Shown: positions 32,439 to 41,383, numbered from the stretch's first letter. The stretch: DNA of 64,000 bases from Kitasatospora xanthocidica (GCF_014656195.1 NZ_BNBY01000001.1:705453-769452), one strand, 5' to 3'. Program-made: numbers and translations. Notes: a model not told the origin generated them from the sequence alone.

Positions 32439-34739
32439 TTACGGAAGTGGCGACATCCGGTGCAGGAGCAGCAGCGCCACGTCGTCCGGCCGCGACCGCC
32501 GCTCGGTCACGTTCAGGGTCAGCAGGTCCGCCAGCCGCTCCAGCGCGGGCGCCGGCCCGATCTGCCCCGGCCCGGTCTGCCGGGCCCACAGCTCCAGCCC
32601 GCCGAGCATCCGCTGCACCGACTCGTCGTAGTCCTCCTCGCGGTCCTCGACCAGCCCGTCGGTGTAGGCCAGCAGCGTCTCGTCGACCGCCAGCCGGTCC
32701 ACCGCCAGCGGGTACGGCTGCTCCGGGTCCACGCCCAGCGGCGGCCCGCCCGGCAGGTCCAGCTCCACCGCCCGGGCGCCCGCCGTGATCCGCACCGGCG
32801 CCGGGTGCCCCGCCCGGGCCGCCGTCAGCACGCCCTCGGCCGGGTCCAGGGTCAGGTAGAGGCAGGTCGCGAACAGCTCGGTGTCCAGCTCGGCCAGCAG
32901 CCGGCTGGTGCGGGTCAGCGTCGCGGCCGGGTCGTGCCCGTCCGTCGCGTACGCCCGCAGCCCGCTGCGCAGCTGGCCCATCACCGCGGTCGCCTCGGCG
33001 TTGTGGCCCTGGACGTCACCGATCACCAGCCCGATCCGGCCGTCCGGCAGCCGCAGCAGGTCGTACCAGTCACCGCCGATCTGCATGCCCTCGGTGCTCG
33101 GCAGGTAGCGGGCCGCGCTCGCGATCCCCGGCAGCCGCGGCAGGGTGCGCGGCAGCATCGCCCGCTGCAGCTCCGTCGCCCGGTGGTGGTGGGTGTCGTA
33201 CAGCCGGGCCCGCTCCAGGGACTGCGCCAGGATCCCGGCGAACGCCGAGTACAGGGTGCGGTCCTCACGGCTGAACGCCCGCTCGGCCGTGAAGGTGATC
33301 AGGCAGGAGCCGACCTGCTGCCCGGAGGCGACCAGCGGCAGCACCGCCCAGGCCGCCGGGGCGAGCGGATCGCGCCGGGCCCGGGCGGCGGACGGCTCGC
33401 TGAACAGCGGGGCCGAACGCGTCAGCGACCGCTGCATCACGTCCTCGGACAGGTCCGCCAGCCGGGTGAGCTCGGTGCGGCGCGGCCCCCCGTACACGGT
33501 GTGCGAGACGGGCAGCAGCCGGCCCTCCTCCACCAGGTCCAGGACGATGCCGGCCGCGCCGAGGGCCGGGCGGACGACATCGGTGACCGCGGTCGTGACG
33601 TCCCGGACGGTCACCGCCCGCGACAGCGCCCGGGTGAGCGCCAGCAGCAGCGCCGTCCGGGCGGTGGCGGGCGTACGACCCCCGTCCCCCGGCGGGCTCC
33701 CCGCACCGTCCGGCCGCCGCGCCCGGTGGCCGGCGTCCGCGAGCAGCCCCGCGATCCGCACCGGCCGCCCGTGCACGTCCAGCATCACCTCGCCGGACTC
33801 CTCCACCCGCGCGACCCCGCCGCCGTGGCGCAGCACCCGGTAGCCGATCCGGTAGCGCCCGCCGGCGGCCAGCGCCTCGGCCAGCGCCGCCTGCACGTCC
33901 GGCAGGTCCTCGGGGTGGACCAGCCGGTCCAGCTCGGGGGCGGCGCCGTCCGGGGCGACCGGCCGCCCGGCCACCCGGAACGCCTCGGCGTCCCAGTAGC
34001 TCTCCCCGGTGACCAGGTCCCGCTCGAAGGCCCCGTGCCCGGCGGCCCGCACCGCGAGCGAGAGCAGCGGGTGCGCCAGCCCGGCGGGCCGGCCGTCCAC
34101 GCCCTCCGACGCCGGGCCACCGGCCGTCCGGACGCCGTACGGCGACCGGGCGTCCCGCGGCAGCCGGGCGTCCGCGTGGTCCAGCAGGTGGGCGAGCCGG
34201 TGCGCGCAGGCGTCGGCGACCGTCTCCAGGACGTCCAGGTCCCGCCGCGGCACGGTCCCCCGGTGGGCCAGCGCCAGCGCGAGCACCCCCACCGGCCGCC
34301 CGTCCACGACCATCGGCAGGGTGATCACGGCGACCATCCCGGTGCCCATGCCGGCGTTCCGGTTCGGGTAGTCGAGGCTGGTGTGCTCCGGGCTCAGCAG
34401 GTACGGGCGGCGCAGCCGCAGCGCCATCGCGGCGGGCAGCTCACCGGCCGGATCGACCACGCCGTAGCGCTCGTGCGCCCAGTCCGGCAGCCCGTGCGAG
34501 GCGGTCAGCCGGAGCATCCCGGCGGAATCCAGCAGGTAGAGCGCCGAACCCTCGCCGGTGATCCAGCTCGGCCCCTCGGCCAGGACGGTGCCCAGCAGCT
34601 CGGCGGCGCTGGTGCAGCCGAGCAGCAGGCGCACGCAGCGCATCGCACCGCGGGTGGTCGGACTGCTGAGCGGTGTCCGGCTCTGGTCCGGTGTCCGGTC
34701 GTGGTCCGGTGTCCGGTTCTCGTCCTCGGAGGGGGGCAC
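32439..34739 (-). CDS. GAF/PAS-SpoIIE PP2C-type phosphatase
   Basis: 766 aa. Order: N-terminal GAF (about 35-185), a PAS-like segment (AFERDLVTGESYWDAEAFRV, near 235), a second GAF (about 360-510) and a C-terminal SpoIIE phosphatase with GGDWYDLLRLPDGRIGLVIG and RSRPDDVALLLLHR, in which aspartates bind metal. Such proteins dephosphorylate anti-sigma-factor antagonists and so control stress sigma factors. The first 30 residues encode a direct repeat RTPDHDRTPDQSRTP from an 18-bp DNA repeat. The GTG start at 34739 follows GGGGGG. No antagonist gene is adjacent. Confidence 0.87.
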   Translation of the reverse strand: MPPSEDENRTPDHDRTPDQSRTPLSSPTTRGAMRCVRLLLGCTSAAELLGTVLAEGPSWITGEGSALYLLDSAGMLRLTASHGLPDWAHERYGVVDPAGELPAAMALRLRRPYLLSPEHTSLDYPNRNAGMGTGMVAVITLPMVVDGRPVGVLALALAHRGTVPRRDLDVLETVADACAHRLAHLLDHADARLPRDARSPYGVRTAGGPASEGVDGRPAGLAHPLLSLAVRAAGHGAFERDLVTGESYWDAEAFRVAGRPVAPDGAAPELDRLVHPEDLPDVQAALAEALAAGGRYRIGYRVLRHGGGVARVEESGEVMLDVHGRPVRIAGLLADAGHRARRPDGAGSPPGDGGRTPATARTALLLALTRALSRAVTVRDVTTAVTDVVRPALGAAGIVLDLVEEGRLLPVSHTVYGGPRRTELTRLADLSEDVMQRSLTRSAPLFSEPSAARARRDPLAPAAWAVLPLVASGQQVGSCLITFTAERAFSREDRTLYSAFAGILAQSLERARLYDTHHHRATELQRAMLPRTLPRLPGIASAARYLPSTEGMQIGGDWYDLLRLPDGRIGLVIGDVQGHNAEATAVMGQLRSGLRAYATDGHDPAATLTRTSRLLAELDTELFATCLYLTLDPAEGVLTAARAGHPAPVRITAGARAVELDLPGGPPLGVDPEQPYPLAVDRLAVDETLLAYTDGLVEDREEDYDESVQRMLGGLELWARQTGPGQIGPAPALERLADLLTLNVTERRSRPDDVALLLLHRMSPLP

Positions 34740-34854
34740 TGATTCTTAATACCCCATTTCCCCGGACGGTGACTGCGGACCGAACCGCCCCACCGGCACC
34801 ACCGTCACCCCCGGCCGCACCCCGCGGCGGGGCCGGCTCCCGCTGCCGGGCCCG

Positions 34855-35421
34855 TCAGACGGGCCAGCTGCGGAGGCCGGTGGTGAGGGTGGTGATGAGG
34901 CGGTCCTGGGTGGTGGTGAGGTCCTCGGCGAGCTGGAAGGCGCCGGCGGTGGTGAGGGAGGCGAAGCCGTGCGCGAGGGAGCGGACCAGGCGGGCGGCGT
35001 GGACGGCCTCGGAGCCGTCGAGTCCGTACTCCCGCAGGACGGCGATGATCACGCCGACGAGCCGGGTGGCGGCCCGGGCCAGGTCGTCGTCGGGCTGCGG
35101 GGCCTGGGGGAGGGCGTTGTAGCGGTGCGGGCGTTCGGTGGCGTACGCGTGGTAGCCGCGCAGCACGGCGGCGACGGCGTCGTCCCCGCTGCGGCCGACC
35201 GCGGCGTCCGCGAGGCGGTCGGCGAGCTCCTCGGTGACCCGGACGGCGATGAGCCGCCGCAGTTCGGCGAGGCCGCCGCTGACGTGCTTGTAGAGGGAGG
35301 GGGTGGCGACTCCGGCCCGGGCGGCGACGGCGGCCAGGGTGAGGGCTTCGGCGCCCTGTTCGTCGATGAGGGCGAGGGCGTGGTCGACGACCTGGTCGGG
35401 GGTCAGTCCTACGCGGGGCAT
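34855..35421 (-). CDS. TetR/AcrR-family repressor
   Basis: 188 aa. The N-terminal HTH VVDHALALIDEQGAEALTLA, then VAARAGVATPSLYKHVSG, is typical; the C-terminal part resembles the TetR_C_33 type (GYHAYATERPHRYNALPQAP). The ATG is at 35421. It follows the hydrolase gene 60 bp downstream, so both are one operon, and the 21-bp palindrome in front of the hydrolase is its likely operator. Confidence 0.88.
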   Translation of the reverse strand: MPRVGLTPDQVVDHALALIDEQGAEALTLAAVAARAGVATPSLYKHVSGGLAELRRLIAVRVTEELADRLADAAVGRSGDDAVAAVLRGYHAYATERPHRYNALPQAPQPDDDLARAATRLVGVIIAVLREYGLDGSEAVHAARLVRSLAHGFASLTTAGAFQLAEDLTTTQDRLITTLTTGLRSWPV

Positions 35422-35481
35422 GGTTCGGTCTCCGTACGGAAGCGGGCGGGGCCGGGCGCGCGGCGCGGGGCCGGGCGGCGG

Positions 35482-36324
35482 TCAGGCGAGTTCGGCGAGG
35501 AAGGGCAGCAGGGCGTCCGCGGTGGCCTGCGGGTTGTCGGCCATCGGGTAGTGCCCGGACCCTTCGATCATCGCCTTCCGCGCGCCCAGTGCCGCGACCT
35601 GCCGGTCGGCGACGAGTTCGGGCTTCGGGAAGTCGGGGTCCTTGCTGCCCATGACGACGAGCGCCGGGCAGCGGACGGCGGCGGTCCAGCCGGCGGGCGA
35701 GGAGTCCCCGGTGGCGTAGCCGCGGGTGGCGGTCTTGCGGCCGGGGGTGCGCAGGGCGGCGACGAGCCCGTTCACGTACGCGTCGAAGTCGGCGGGCTTG
35801 GCGCCGGGGAAGGCCATCCGGCGCAGGTAGAAGCCCCAGAAGGCGGGCCAGTGGACGAGTGCCACGCCCATCAGGCCGAGCACGCCGCGCATCAGGGCGC
35901 CGGGCGGCGGGTTCTCGACGAAGGCGTCGATGAGGACGATCCCGGCGACCCGGTCGGGTGCGTCCCCGGCGACCTTGACGACGGTGGCGCCGGTGTACGA
36001 GTTCCCGGCGAGGACGGCGCGCCGGATGCCGAGGTGGTCGAGCAGGGCGAGGACGTCGTCGGCGAGGGCGGCGGGGCCGTAGTCGTCCCAGGCGATGGAG
36101 GACTCGCCGAAGCCGCGCAGGTCCATGGTGATGACGCGGTGGCCGGCGGCGACGAGCAGCGGGCGCAGGTGCCGGTACGCGGTGCGGCTGTCGAGCATTC
36201 CGGGGAGCAGGACGACGGGGGTGCCGTCGCCGGCGACGTCCTCGCCCTGCCGGGTGTCGTCGTAGGCGATGCGGCCGCCGGGGACGGTCAGGTACTGGGT
36301 GTCCGGGGTGCTGGTGGCGTTCAT
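35482..36324 (-). CDS. Alpha/beta-fold hydrolase
   Basis: 280 aa. Fold signatures: VVLLPGMLDSRTAYRHL, MDLRGFGES, the nucleophile elbow AVLAGNSYTGATVVKV (GNSYTG, Ser about 113), the acid in LVVMGSKDPDF and the histidine in EGSGHYPMADNP. It is an esterase or haloalkane-dehalogenase-like enzyme of unknown substrate. The ATG at 36324 follows GGAGG. The palindrome 59 bp upstream and the TetR gene downstream suggest ligand-induced expression, where the hydrolase degrades or modifies the ligand. Confidence 0.87.
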   Translation of the reverse strand: MNATSTPDTQYLTVPGGRIAYDDTRQGEDVAGDGTPVVLLPGMLDSRTAYRHLRPLLVAAGHRVITMDLRGFGESSIAWDDYGPAALADDVLALLDHLGIRRAVLAGNSYTGATVVKVAGDAPDRVAGIVLIDAFVENPPPGALMRGVLGLMGVALVHWPAFWGFYLRRMAFPGAKPADFDAYVNGLVAALRTPGRKTATRGYATGDSSPAGWTAAVRCPALVVMGSKDPDFPKPELVADRQVAALGARKAMIEGSGHYPMADNPQATADALLPFLAELA

Positions 36325-36382
36325 GGTGGGCCTCCTCGGTCCGCCGCTGCGGGGTCTCGGCGGTGCTGCCGATAGCCATAAA

Positions 36383-36403
36383 GCTAAGGCTAATAGCCTT
36401 AGC
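36383..36403. promoter_or_regulatory. 21-bp perfect palindrome, operator of the hydrolase-TetR operon
   Basis: Arms GCTAAGGCTA and TAGCCTTAGC flank a central A. It is one of the few A/T-rich patches here. Distance to the hydrolase ATG is 58 bp, so it would overlap the promoter. A perfect dyad of this size is typical for TetR proteins. Confidence 0.8.
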
Positions 36404-36447
36404 CGTCAAGGGCCCGGGCGGAGACGGGGTGGAAGCGGGGAGGGGGT

Positions 36448-36738
36448 TCAGGTGCCCTCGACCCGGAACGGGTCGTGCTCGGCGAGCAGCTTCTCCAGCC
36501 GGGCCTGGTCGACCCGGCTGACGATCTCGTTCGACTCGTGCCGGTCCCGGATCACCTTCGCCAGGGTGAACGCGGAGGTGACGGTGTAGAGGAGGCCGAT
36601 CCCGAGGAACGCCCGGGTCCACCCGCCGACCGGCAGGTAGGCGATCCCGACGGCGAGGGAGACGCCCGACAGGGCGAAGGAGAGGACGGCCTGGATGTAG
36701 TAGGCGGCCGTCGTGCGGTTCTGCATCGGTGCGCTCAT
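36448..36738 (-). CDS. YiaA/YiaB-type two-helix membrane protein
   Basis: 96 aa. Two membrane helices (YYIQAVLSFALSGVSLAVGI and RAFLGIGLLYTVTSAFTLAK) follow the NRTTAAYYIQA start of the yiaAB domain, and a hydrophilic tail EIVSRVDQARLEKLLAEHDP ends the protein. Function unknown. The ATG at 36738 is preferred over an upstream frame extension because the domain begins 12 residues later. Confidence 0.8.
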   Translation of the reverse strand: MSAPMQNRTTAAYYIQAVLSFALSGVSLAVGIAYLPVGGWTRAFLGIGLLYTVTSAFTLAKVIRDRHESNEIVSRVDQARLEKLLAEHDPFRVEGT

Positions 36739-36924
36739 GGCGTCAGGATGCGGCCGCCGGGTCGGGCCGCACATGAGTAGGAGTACTCAGATGGGGTGCT
36801 CGGATGAGGGGTCGTTCGTTGACGTCCGATCACCTGCTCCGGGGTGGTCGAGGACGGATGGCTTGGAATCGGAGCGTCCTAGGATTAACGTTTGATAACG
36901 CAGCGCGGTCGTCAACGCCGTACC

Positions 36925-37090
36925 CAGACGGCACCGTGCGCCGTCGCCTAATCCCGCCGGCCGGCCTCCGGGCAGGTCAGGGAGCCGGGGAACCACGTTC
37001 CTTGGGGTGAATCGGCGGGGCTCCGGCCCGGCCGTAGGAGACCTTCCTGCTCCGAACCCGTCAGCTAACCCGGTAGGCGCGAAGGAAGGA
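36925..37090 (+). ncRNA. c-di-AMP (ydaO/yuaA-type) riboswitch
   Basis: The leader of the M23 peptidase gene contains the conserved blocks of this riboswitch class: CGTCGCCTAATCCCGCCGG, AGGTCAGGGAGCCGGGGAA, CCTTGGGGTGAATCGG, GTAGGAGACCTTCCTGCTCC and CGTCAGCTAACCCGGTAGGC. In streptomycetes this class precedes resuscitation-promoting-factor and other cell-wall hydrolase genes, and ligand binding lowers expression. Boundaries are approximate. Confidence 0.88.
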
Positions 37091-37105
37091 AAGGAGCGCG
37101 CCTCC

Positions 37106-37939
37106 GTGGCGTCGACGCACACCCCGGCACACCCGGCCGGCCCCGCAGCCGGTACCCGGCTCCTCGACCACCCCGGTGCGGACGGGCTTGAGGCCTTCGG
37201 CCCCGAGGCCGACACCAACCGCCACCGGATGCCGCGTCAGACGCGCGGAGCCTCCCCGCTGCTCGGCGTCACCGCCGTCGCCGCCACCCTGGGCGCCACC
37301 GGTTTCGCCTCGGCCACCCCGGCCGCCGCCCCCGCCATCGAGGCCCCGGACGACGCTCCGGTCGCCCTCGCCGCCGACCCCGGCCTCGCGCTCGCCGCCC
37401 GCATCCAGCAGCAGGCCGACAGCCAGCGCACCGCCGCCGAGGAGGGCGCCCGGGTGCAGGCCGCGCAGGAGGCCGAGGCCAAGGCCGCCGCCAAGGAGGC
37501 GGAGGCCAAGCGCGCCGCCGAGGAGGCCGAGGCCAAGCGCGCCGCCGCGCTCACCCTCCCGGTGCAGGACTACCGGCTCTCCGCCCACTACGGCCAGAGC
37601 GCCCGCTACTGGGCCAACCTGCACACCGGCCTGGACTTCGCCGCCGACACCGGCACCCCGGTGCTCGCGCTCGGCCAGGGCACCATCACCTCGGCCGGCT
37701 GGTCCGGCTCGTACGGCTACCGGATCGTCGAGACCCTGCCCGACGGCACCGAGATCTGGTACTGCCACCTCTCCTCGATCATCAAGGGCTCCGGCAAGGT
37801 CACCTCCGGCCAGCAGATCGGCAAGGTCGGGGCGACCGGCAACGTCACCGGCCCGCACCTGCACCTGGAGGTCCGCCCCGGCGGCGGCGCCCCGGTCGAC
37901 CCGGAGCCCTGGCTCCAGCAGCGCGGCCTCAACCCGTAA
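37106..37939 (+). CDS. Secreted M23-family (LytM) peptidoglycan endopeptidase
   Basis: 277 aa. A long N-terminal region leads to a hydrophobic stretch ASPLLGVTAVAATLGATGFA acting as signal sequence. A charged Ala/Glu/Lys coiled-coil (EAEAKAAAKEAEAKRAAEEA) follows, then the M23 domain with zinc ligands in NLHTGLDFAADTGTPV (H and D) and TGPHLHLEVRPG (HxH). It cleaves cross-bridges in peptidoglycan, probably during growth and sporulation. The GTG has AAGGAG at 37091-37096. Expression is under the c-di-AMP riboswitch in its leader, which links wall turnover to that second messenger. Confidence 0.9.
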   Translation: MASTHTPAHPAGPAAGTRLLDHPGADGLEAFGPEADTNRHRMPRQTRGASPLLGVTAVAATLGATGFASATPAAAPAIEAPDDAPVALAADPGLALAARIQQQADSQRTAAEEGARVQAAQEAEAKAAAKEAEAKRAAEEAEAKRAAALTLPVQDYRLSAHYGQSARYWANLHTGLDFAADTGTPVLALGQGTITSAGWSGSYGYRIVETLPDGTEIWYCHLSSIIKGSGKVTSGQQIGKVGATGNVTGPHLHLEVRPGGGAPVDPEPWLQQRGLNP

Positions 37940-37972
37940 CGGACACCCGAGAACCCGTAACGGACACCCGAA
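37931..37972. repeat. 21-bp tandem duplication over the M23 stop codon
   Basis: Copies at 37931-37951 and 37952-37972 (AACCCGTAACGGACACCCGA plus one base). The first copy contains the stop codon TAA of the gene at 37937-37939. Confidence 0.9.
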
Positions 37973-38021
37973 GAGCCCCCGGCCACCGCGAGCCAGTCGA
38001 TGCGGCGGCCGGGGGCTCTTC
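37970..38021. terminator. Long terminator hairpin between convergent genes
   Basis: GAAGAGCCCCCGGCC (37970-37984) and GGCCGGGGGCTCTTC (38007-38021) form a perfect 15-bp stem. It serves the M23 gene and possibly the convergent gene ending at 38032. Confidence 0.85.
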
Positions 38022-38031
38022 GCGGTCGTCC

Positions 38032-38961
38032 TCAGCCCTCCGCGGGCGGTTCCGTCCCGTCGTCCTCCGCGGCCGGCGCCGTCCCGTCGTCCTCCGCGGG
38101 CAGCTGCGCCAGGTACGCCTCGATCTCCTCCGGGCCCGGCTCCGGCGCCAGCCCCGGGAACTCCTCGACCAGCAGCCGCGGCAGCCCCGGCACCGTCCAC
38201 TCGCCGAACAGGTCGAGCGCCGCGTCGACCGCCGCCTCCTCGAACTGCCCGAAGTCCCCGGCCAGTTCGTCCGGCATCGGCCGCCCGAGCGCGGTCAGCT
38301 CGGCCAGGTTGCGGTAGCTGCGCCGCATCAGCCCCTGCTCCAGCAGCCGGCGCGCGCCGTCCGTGGCCATGCCGACCGACAGCACCCGGCCGGGGCCCCA
38401 GCCCAGCTCGTCGGGCTCGTCCAGCCAGCCGGCCGGTGCCAGCGCCTCGAAGGCGGCCAGCCGGTCCTCCTCGGCGAGTCCGGCGAAGCCGGCCAGCCAG
38501 TCCCGCACCGCCGCCGCGTCCGCGACGTCCACCCCGTGCGCGTGCAGCAGCACCGCGTAAAGCCGGGGCCAGGTGATCAGGTCGGCGCGGCGCAGCAGCC
38601 CGGCCGCGAGCTCGCCCTGCCACTCGGCCTCCGCGTGCAGCCGCTCCTGGCGCTTGGCGTTGAGCCGGCGGGCCGCCCGCTGGTGGTCGACCAGCAGCCG
38701 GACGGCGTCGCCGTACGCGAGCGGGTCCTCTTCGGGCGCGGGTTGGACGTACAGGTGGAGCCGTTCGTACAGCAGGTGCTCCACCGCGCCGGAGGTCAGT
38801 TCGGGCCAGCCGTCGTGCATCCTGCCCTCGCCCAGCTCCAGCAGCGCCAGCACCGCGCGCAGCGGCTCCTGGGCCACCGGCGTGCGGCCCTGCTCGGCCG
38901 CCCAGGCGAGCAGGTCGGCGGCCCTGGTGCGCGGGGCGAGCCGCAGGTCTTCGTCGTTCAT
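38032..38961 (-). CDS. Conserved hypothetical protein (309 aa)
   Basis: A helical, acidic protein with no membrane segment or signal peptide. I see no catalytic motif. Possible landmarks: RAADLLAWAAEQGRTPVAQE at the N terminus, then RLLVDHQRAARRLNAKRQER, then repeated LA/EE-rich helices. The C-terminal tail AEDDGTAPAAEDDGTEPPAE is a duplicated acidic sequence. The ATG at 38961 is divergent from the acetyltransferase gene with 42 bp between them. I believe such proteins occur in other streptomycetes, but I cannot assign a role. Confidence 0.7.
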   Translation of the reverse strand: MNDEDLRLAPRTRAADLLAWAAEQGRTPVAQEPLRAVLALLELGEGRMHDGWPELTSGAVEHLLYERLHLYVQPAPEEDPLAYGDAVRLLVDHQRAARRLNAKRQERLHAEAEWQGELAAGLLRRADLITWPRLYAVLLHAHGVDVADAAAVRDWLAGFAGLAEEDRLAAFEALAPAGWLDEPDELGWGPGRVLSVGMATDGARRLLEQGLMRRSYRNLAELTALGRPMPDELAGDFGQFEEAAVDAALDLFGEWTVPGLPRLLVEEFPGLAPEPGPEEIEAYLAQLPAEDDGTAPAAEDDGTEPPAEG

Positions 38962-39003
38962 GGTCCGAACGGTAGTCGCCAGGGGCCGGTAGGGTCGGCA
39001 GCC

Positions 39004-39636
39004 ATGGTCCCCGTACGACTCACCGGCCCCCGGCTGGCCATGCGCGAGTACCACCACACCGAGGGCGACGTGGACGCGCTGCACGCGCTGTTCGGCGACC
39101 CGGAGGTCACCCGCTACCTGCCGTTCGGGCCGCGCGACCGCGAGTCCTGCGCCGACCAGATCGAGCTCTACCTGGAGCAGGCGATGGCCGAGGAGCGGGA
39201 CACCTACCGGCTCGCCGTGACCAGGCTCGACGACGCGCGGGACCCGCAGGACGCGCCGCCGATCGGGCTCGCCTCGCTCACCCTCGGCACGCACCGAGCC
39301 GCCGACCTCGGCTACGTCCTCGCCCGCGACCACTGGGGCCACGGCTACGCGGGCGAGATCACCGCCCTGCTCTGCGACTTCGCCTTCCGCACCCTGGACC
39401 TGCACCGGCTGGCGGCCCGGGTCGACGTGGACAACGCCGCCTCCGCCAGGGTGCTGGCCAAGCTGGGGTTCCGGCTGGAGGGGCGGGCGCGGCACGACCA
39501 GTTCAAGGACGGCGTCTGGTCCGACTCGTACCACTACGCGCTGCTCGCCGACGAGTGGCCGGGCCCGGACGGCCGGTGGCACGGGAACGGGCACGGGGAC
39601 GGCGGCCGAGGGCGGGAGCCGGGGAGCGGGGGTTAA
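39004..39636 (+). CDS. GNAT-family acetyltransferase (RimJ-like)
   Basis: 210 aa. Acetyltransf_3 type: RLTGPRLAMREYHHTEGDVD at the start, GYVLARDHWGHGYAGEITAL (acetyl-CoA loop of the R/Q-x-x-G-x-G/A type) and LHRLAARVDVDNAASARVLA, KLGFRLEGRARHDQ. These enzymes acetylate protein N termini or small amines. The target is unknown. The last 22 residues are Gly/Arg/His-rich and unordered. ATG at 39004. Confidence 0.85.
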   Translation: MVPVRLTGPRLAMREYHHTEGDVDALHALFGDPEVTRYLPFGPRDRESCADQIELYLEQAMAEERDTYRLAVTRLDDARDPQDAPPIGLASLTLGTHRAADLGYVLARDHWGHGYAGEITALLCDFAFRTLDLHRLAARVDVDNAASARVLAKLGFRLEGRARHDQFKDGVWSDSYHYALLADEWPGPDGRWHGNGHGDGGRGREPGSGG

Positions 39637-39749
39637 CCCCACCCCCGATCCGCCAGGCCTCCGGATCCCCCGCAACCTGCGGTTCGACCAGACTGGACGT
39701 CGTCAGGGAACGCGCACGACAGTCGGAACGAAGGGCCGGGGGCCGGGAC

Positions 39750-40490
39750 ATGAGCAGCAGCCGAAGCACGCTGGACCAGGAGTGGGACGTCCTGGGCGGT
39801 CACGGCGACGACCCGCACCGCGACCGGGCGCACCGCACCGAGCAGCCGCCGGCCTTCTGGCGGGCACCGTTCTCCGCGCACTACTACCGCGAGATCGGCT
39901 ACGTGCTCAGCGGCCTGCCGGTGGCGATCGCCGGCTTCACCGTGGCGATCACCCTGTTCTGCCTGGGCCTCGGCACCTTCGTCACCGTCCTGGGCCTGCC
40001 CGTGCTGGCCGGCCTGACCACCGCCGGCCGCGGCTTCGGCCGGCTGGAGCGGGCCCGGGCGCGCGGCATGCTGGCCCTGGACGTCCCCGGCCCGAAGCCG
40101 GTGCGCCAGGTCCGTCCGGGCAGCTGGGGCGCGATCACCGCGCGGCTGGCGGACGGGGCGGGCTGGAAGGCCGCGCTGCACCAGGTGGTGATGTTCCCCT
40201 GGGCGATCTTCAGCTTCACCATGACGCTGGTGTTCCTGGTGCTCGGCTGGGCGATGGTGTTCTACCCGGCCTACCACTGGGTCTTCCCGACCTACACCGA
40301 CTGGCACGGGTACCGGGTGTTCGACTACACCGACAGCCACCACGTCCGGCACGTCTACGACATCGAGGGCGCGTGGCAGATCGCCGGGTTCTCGCTGCTC
40401 GGGGTGGTGCTGGTGTTCGTCAGCGCGCAGCTGGTCCGGGGCCTGACCAACGTCAACCGGGCCGCCGCCCAGGGCCTGCTCGGCCGCTGA
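39750..40490 (+). CDS. Membrane protein with putative sensor domain
   Basis: 246 aa. After about 35 hydrophilic residues comes the conserved REIGYVLSGLPVAIAGFTVA of the putative sensor domain found in front of streptomycete histidine kinases, then four membrane segments (FTVAITLFCLGLGTFVTVLG, FPWAIFSFTMTLVFLVLGWA and others), with a loop YPAYHWVFPTYTDWHGYRVF and a final helix FSLLGVVLVFVSAQLV. No kinase domain is attached, so the protein is a stand-alone sensor. ATG at 39750. Confidence 0.75.
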   Translation: MSSSRSTLDQEWDVLGGHGDDPHRDRAHRTEQPPAFWRAPFSAHYYREIGYVLSGLPVAIAGFTVAITLFCLGLGTFVTVLGLPVLAGLTTAGRGFGRLERARARGMLALDVPGPKPVRQVRPGSWGAITARLADGAGWKAALHQVVMFPWAIFSFTMTLVFLVLGWAMVFYPAYHWVFPTYTDWHGYRVFDYTDSHHVRHVYDIEGAWQIAGFSLLGVVLVFVSAQLVRGLTNVNRAAAQGLLGR

Positions 40491-40595
40491 ACCGACCCCA
40501 CCGGCCCGACCGACTCCGCCGGTCCCACCGGCACTCCCATCGGCCCCGTCCGCGCTCCGAGTGCGGACGGGGCCGACCCGTGTTCGGATGACCGG

Positions 40596-41348
40596 GTGGC
40601 CGCCACCGGCATTCCCCCCGATCCCCCGGACGTCCTGGTCACCTCCCGTCCGCTGGACGAGTACTGCGCCCTGTTCGACCTCACCCGGGCCCGGCTCGCC
40701 GCCCTGCCCGGACCGCTGCTGGACTGCCCCGGCGGCGCGGCCGGCCTGGCCGCCGAGGCGCGGGAGCTGGGCTGCCGGGTGGTCGCCGCCGACCCGGCGT
40801 ACGCGCTGCCGTTGCCGGTGGTCGCGGACCGCGCCCGGGCCGCCCGGGCGGCGATGGCCGCCGCGATGGCCGCCCGCCCGCACCTCTACCCCGCCCCCCG
40901 CGTCGACCGGCCCGACCGGCCCGGGCGCTACCTGCGCAGCTGGGACCGCGCCCGCGAGCTGTTCGCCGCCGACTCGGCCGCGCACCCGCAGCGGTACGTG
41001 GCGGCGGCGCTGCCCCGGCTGCCCTTCGCGGACGGCGCCTTCGCCCTCACCCTGAGCGGCTACCTGCTCTTCGCCTACCCAGAACTCTTCGGCCCGGAGC
41101 ACCAGTTGGCCGCCCTGGCCGAGCTGGTCCGGGTCACCGCCCCGGACGGGGAGGTCCGCGTCCAGCCGCTGTGCGACGGCTGGGGGCGCCGCTGCGACCA
41201 CCTCGACCGGCTGCGGTACGCGCTCGGCGAGCGCCGGATAGCCAGCGAGGTCCACCGCTTCCACCGGGCCGGGGACGGCCGCACCCGCCGGGTCCTGGTA
41301 CTGCGGGCCGCCGACCGCCGCCGACGGGCGGAGGCTCATTTTATGTAA
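40596..41348 (+). CDS. SAM-dependent methyltransferase-like protein
   Basis: 250 aa with a Rossmann-like order: LPGPLLDCPGGAAGLAAEAR stands where motif I (DxGxGxG) is expected, VVAADPAY is the acidic end of strand 2, LPRLPFADGAFALTLSGYLL is motif IV/post-motif and ELVRVTAPDGEVRVQPL strand 5. Substrate unknown. The GTG at 40596 is the first in-frame start. The end is only 35 bp before the next gene. Confidence 0.65.
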   Translation: MAATGIPPDPPDVLVTSRPLDEYCALFDLTRARLAALPGPLLDCPGGAAGLAAEARELGCRVVAADPAYALPLPVVADRARAARAAMAAAMAARPHLYPAPRVDRPDRPGRYLRSWDRARELFAADSAAHPQRYVAAALPRLPFADGAFALTLSGYLLFAYPELFGPEHQLAALAELVRVTAPDGEVRVQPLCDGWGRRCDHLDRLRYALGERRIASEVHRFHRAGDGRTRRVLVLRAADRRRRAEAHFM

Positions 41349-41371
41349 TGGTCAGTATCGGGTTTCACTCC

Positions 41372-41377
41372 TATACT
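41372..41377 (+). promoter_or_regulatory. -10 box TATACT, probable leaderless promoter
   Basis: TATACT lies 6 bp before the ATG at 41384, so transcription would start at the ATG itself. The upstream 40 bp are A/T-rich, but no consensus -35 is seen. Confidence 0.4.
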
Positions 41378-41383
41378 CACCGC

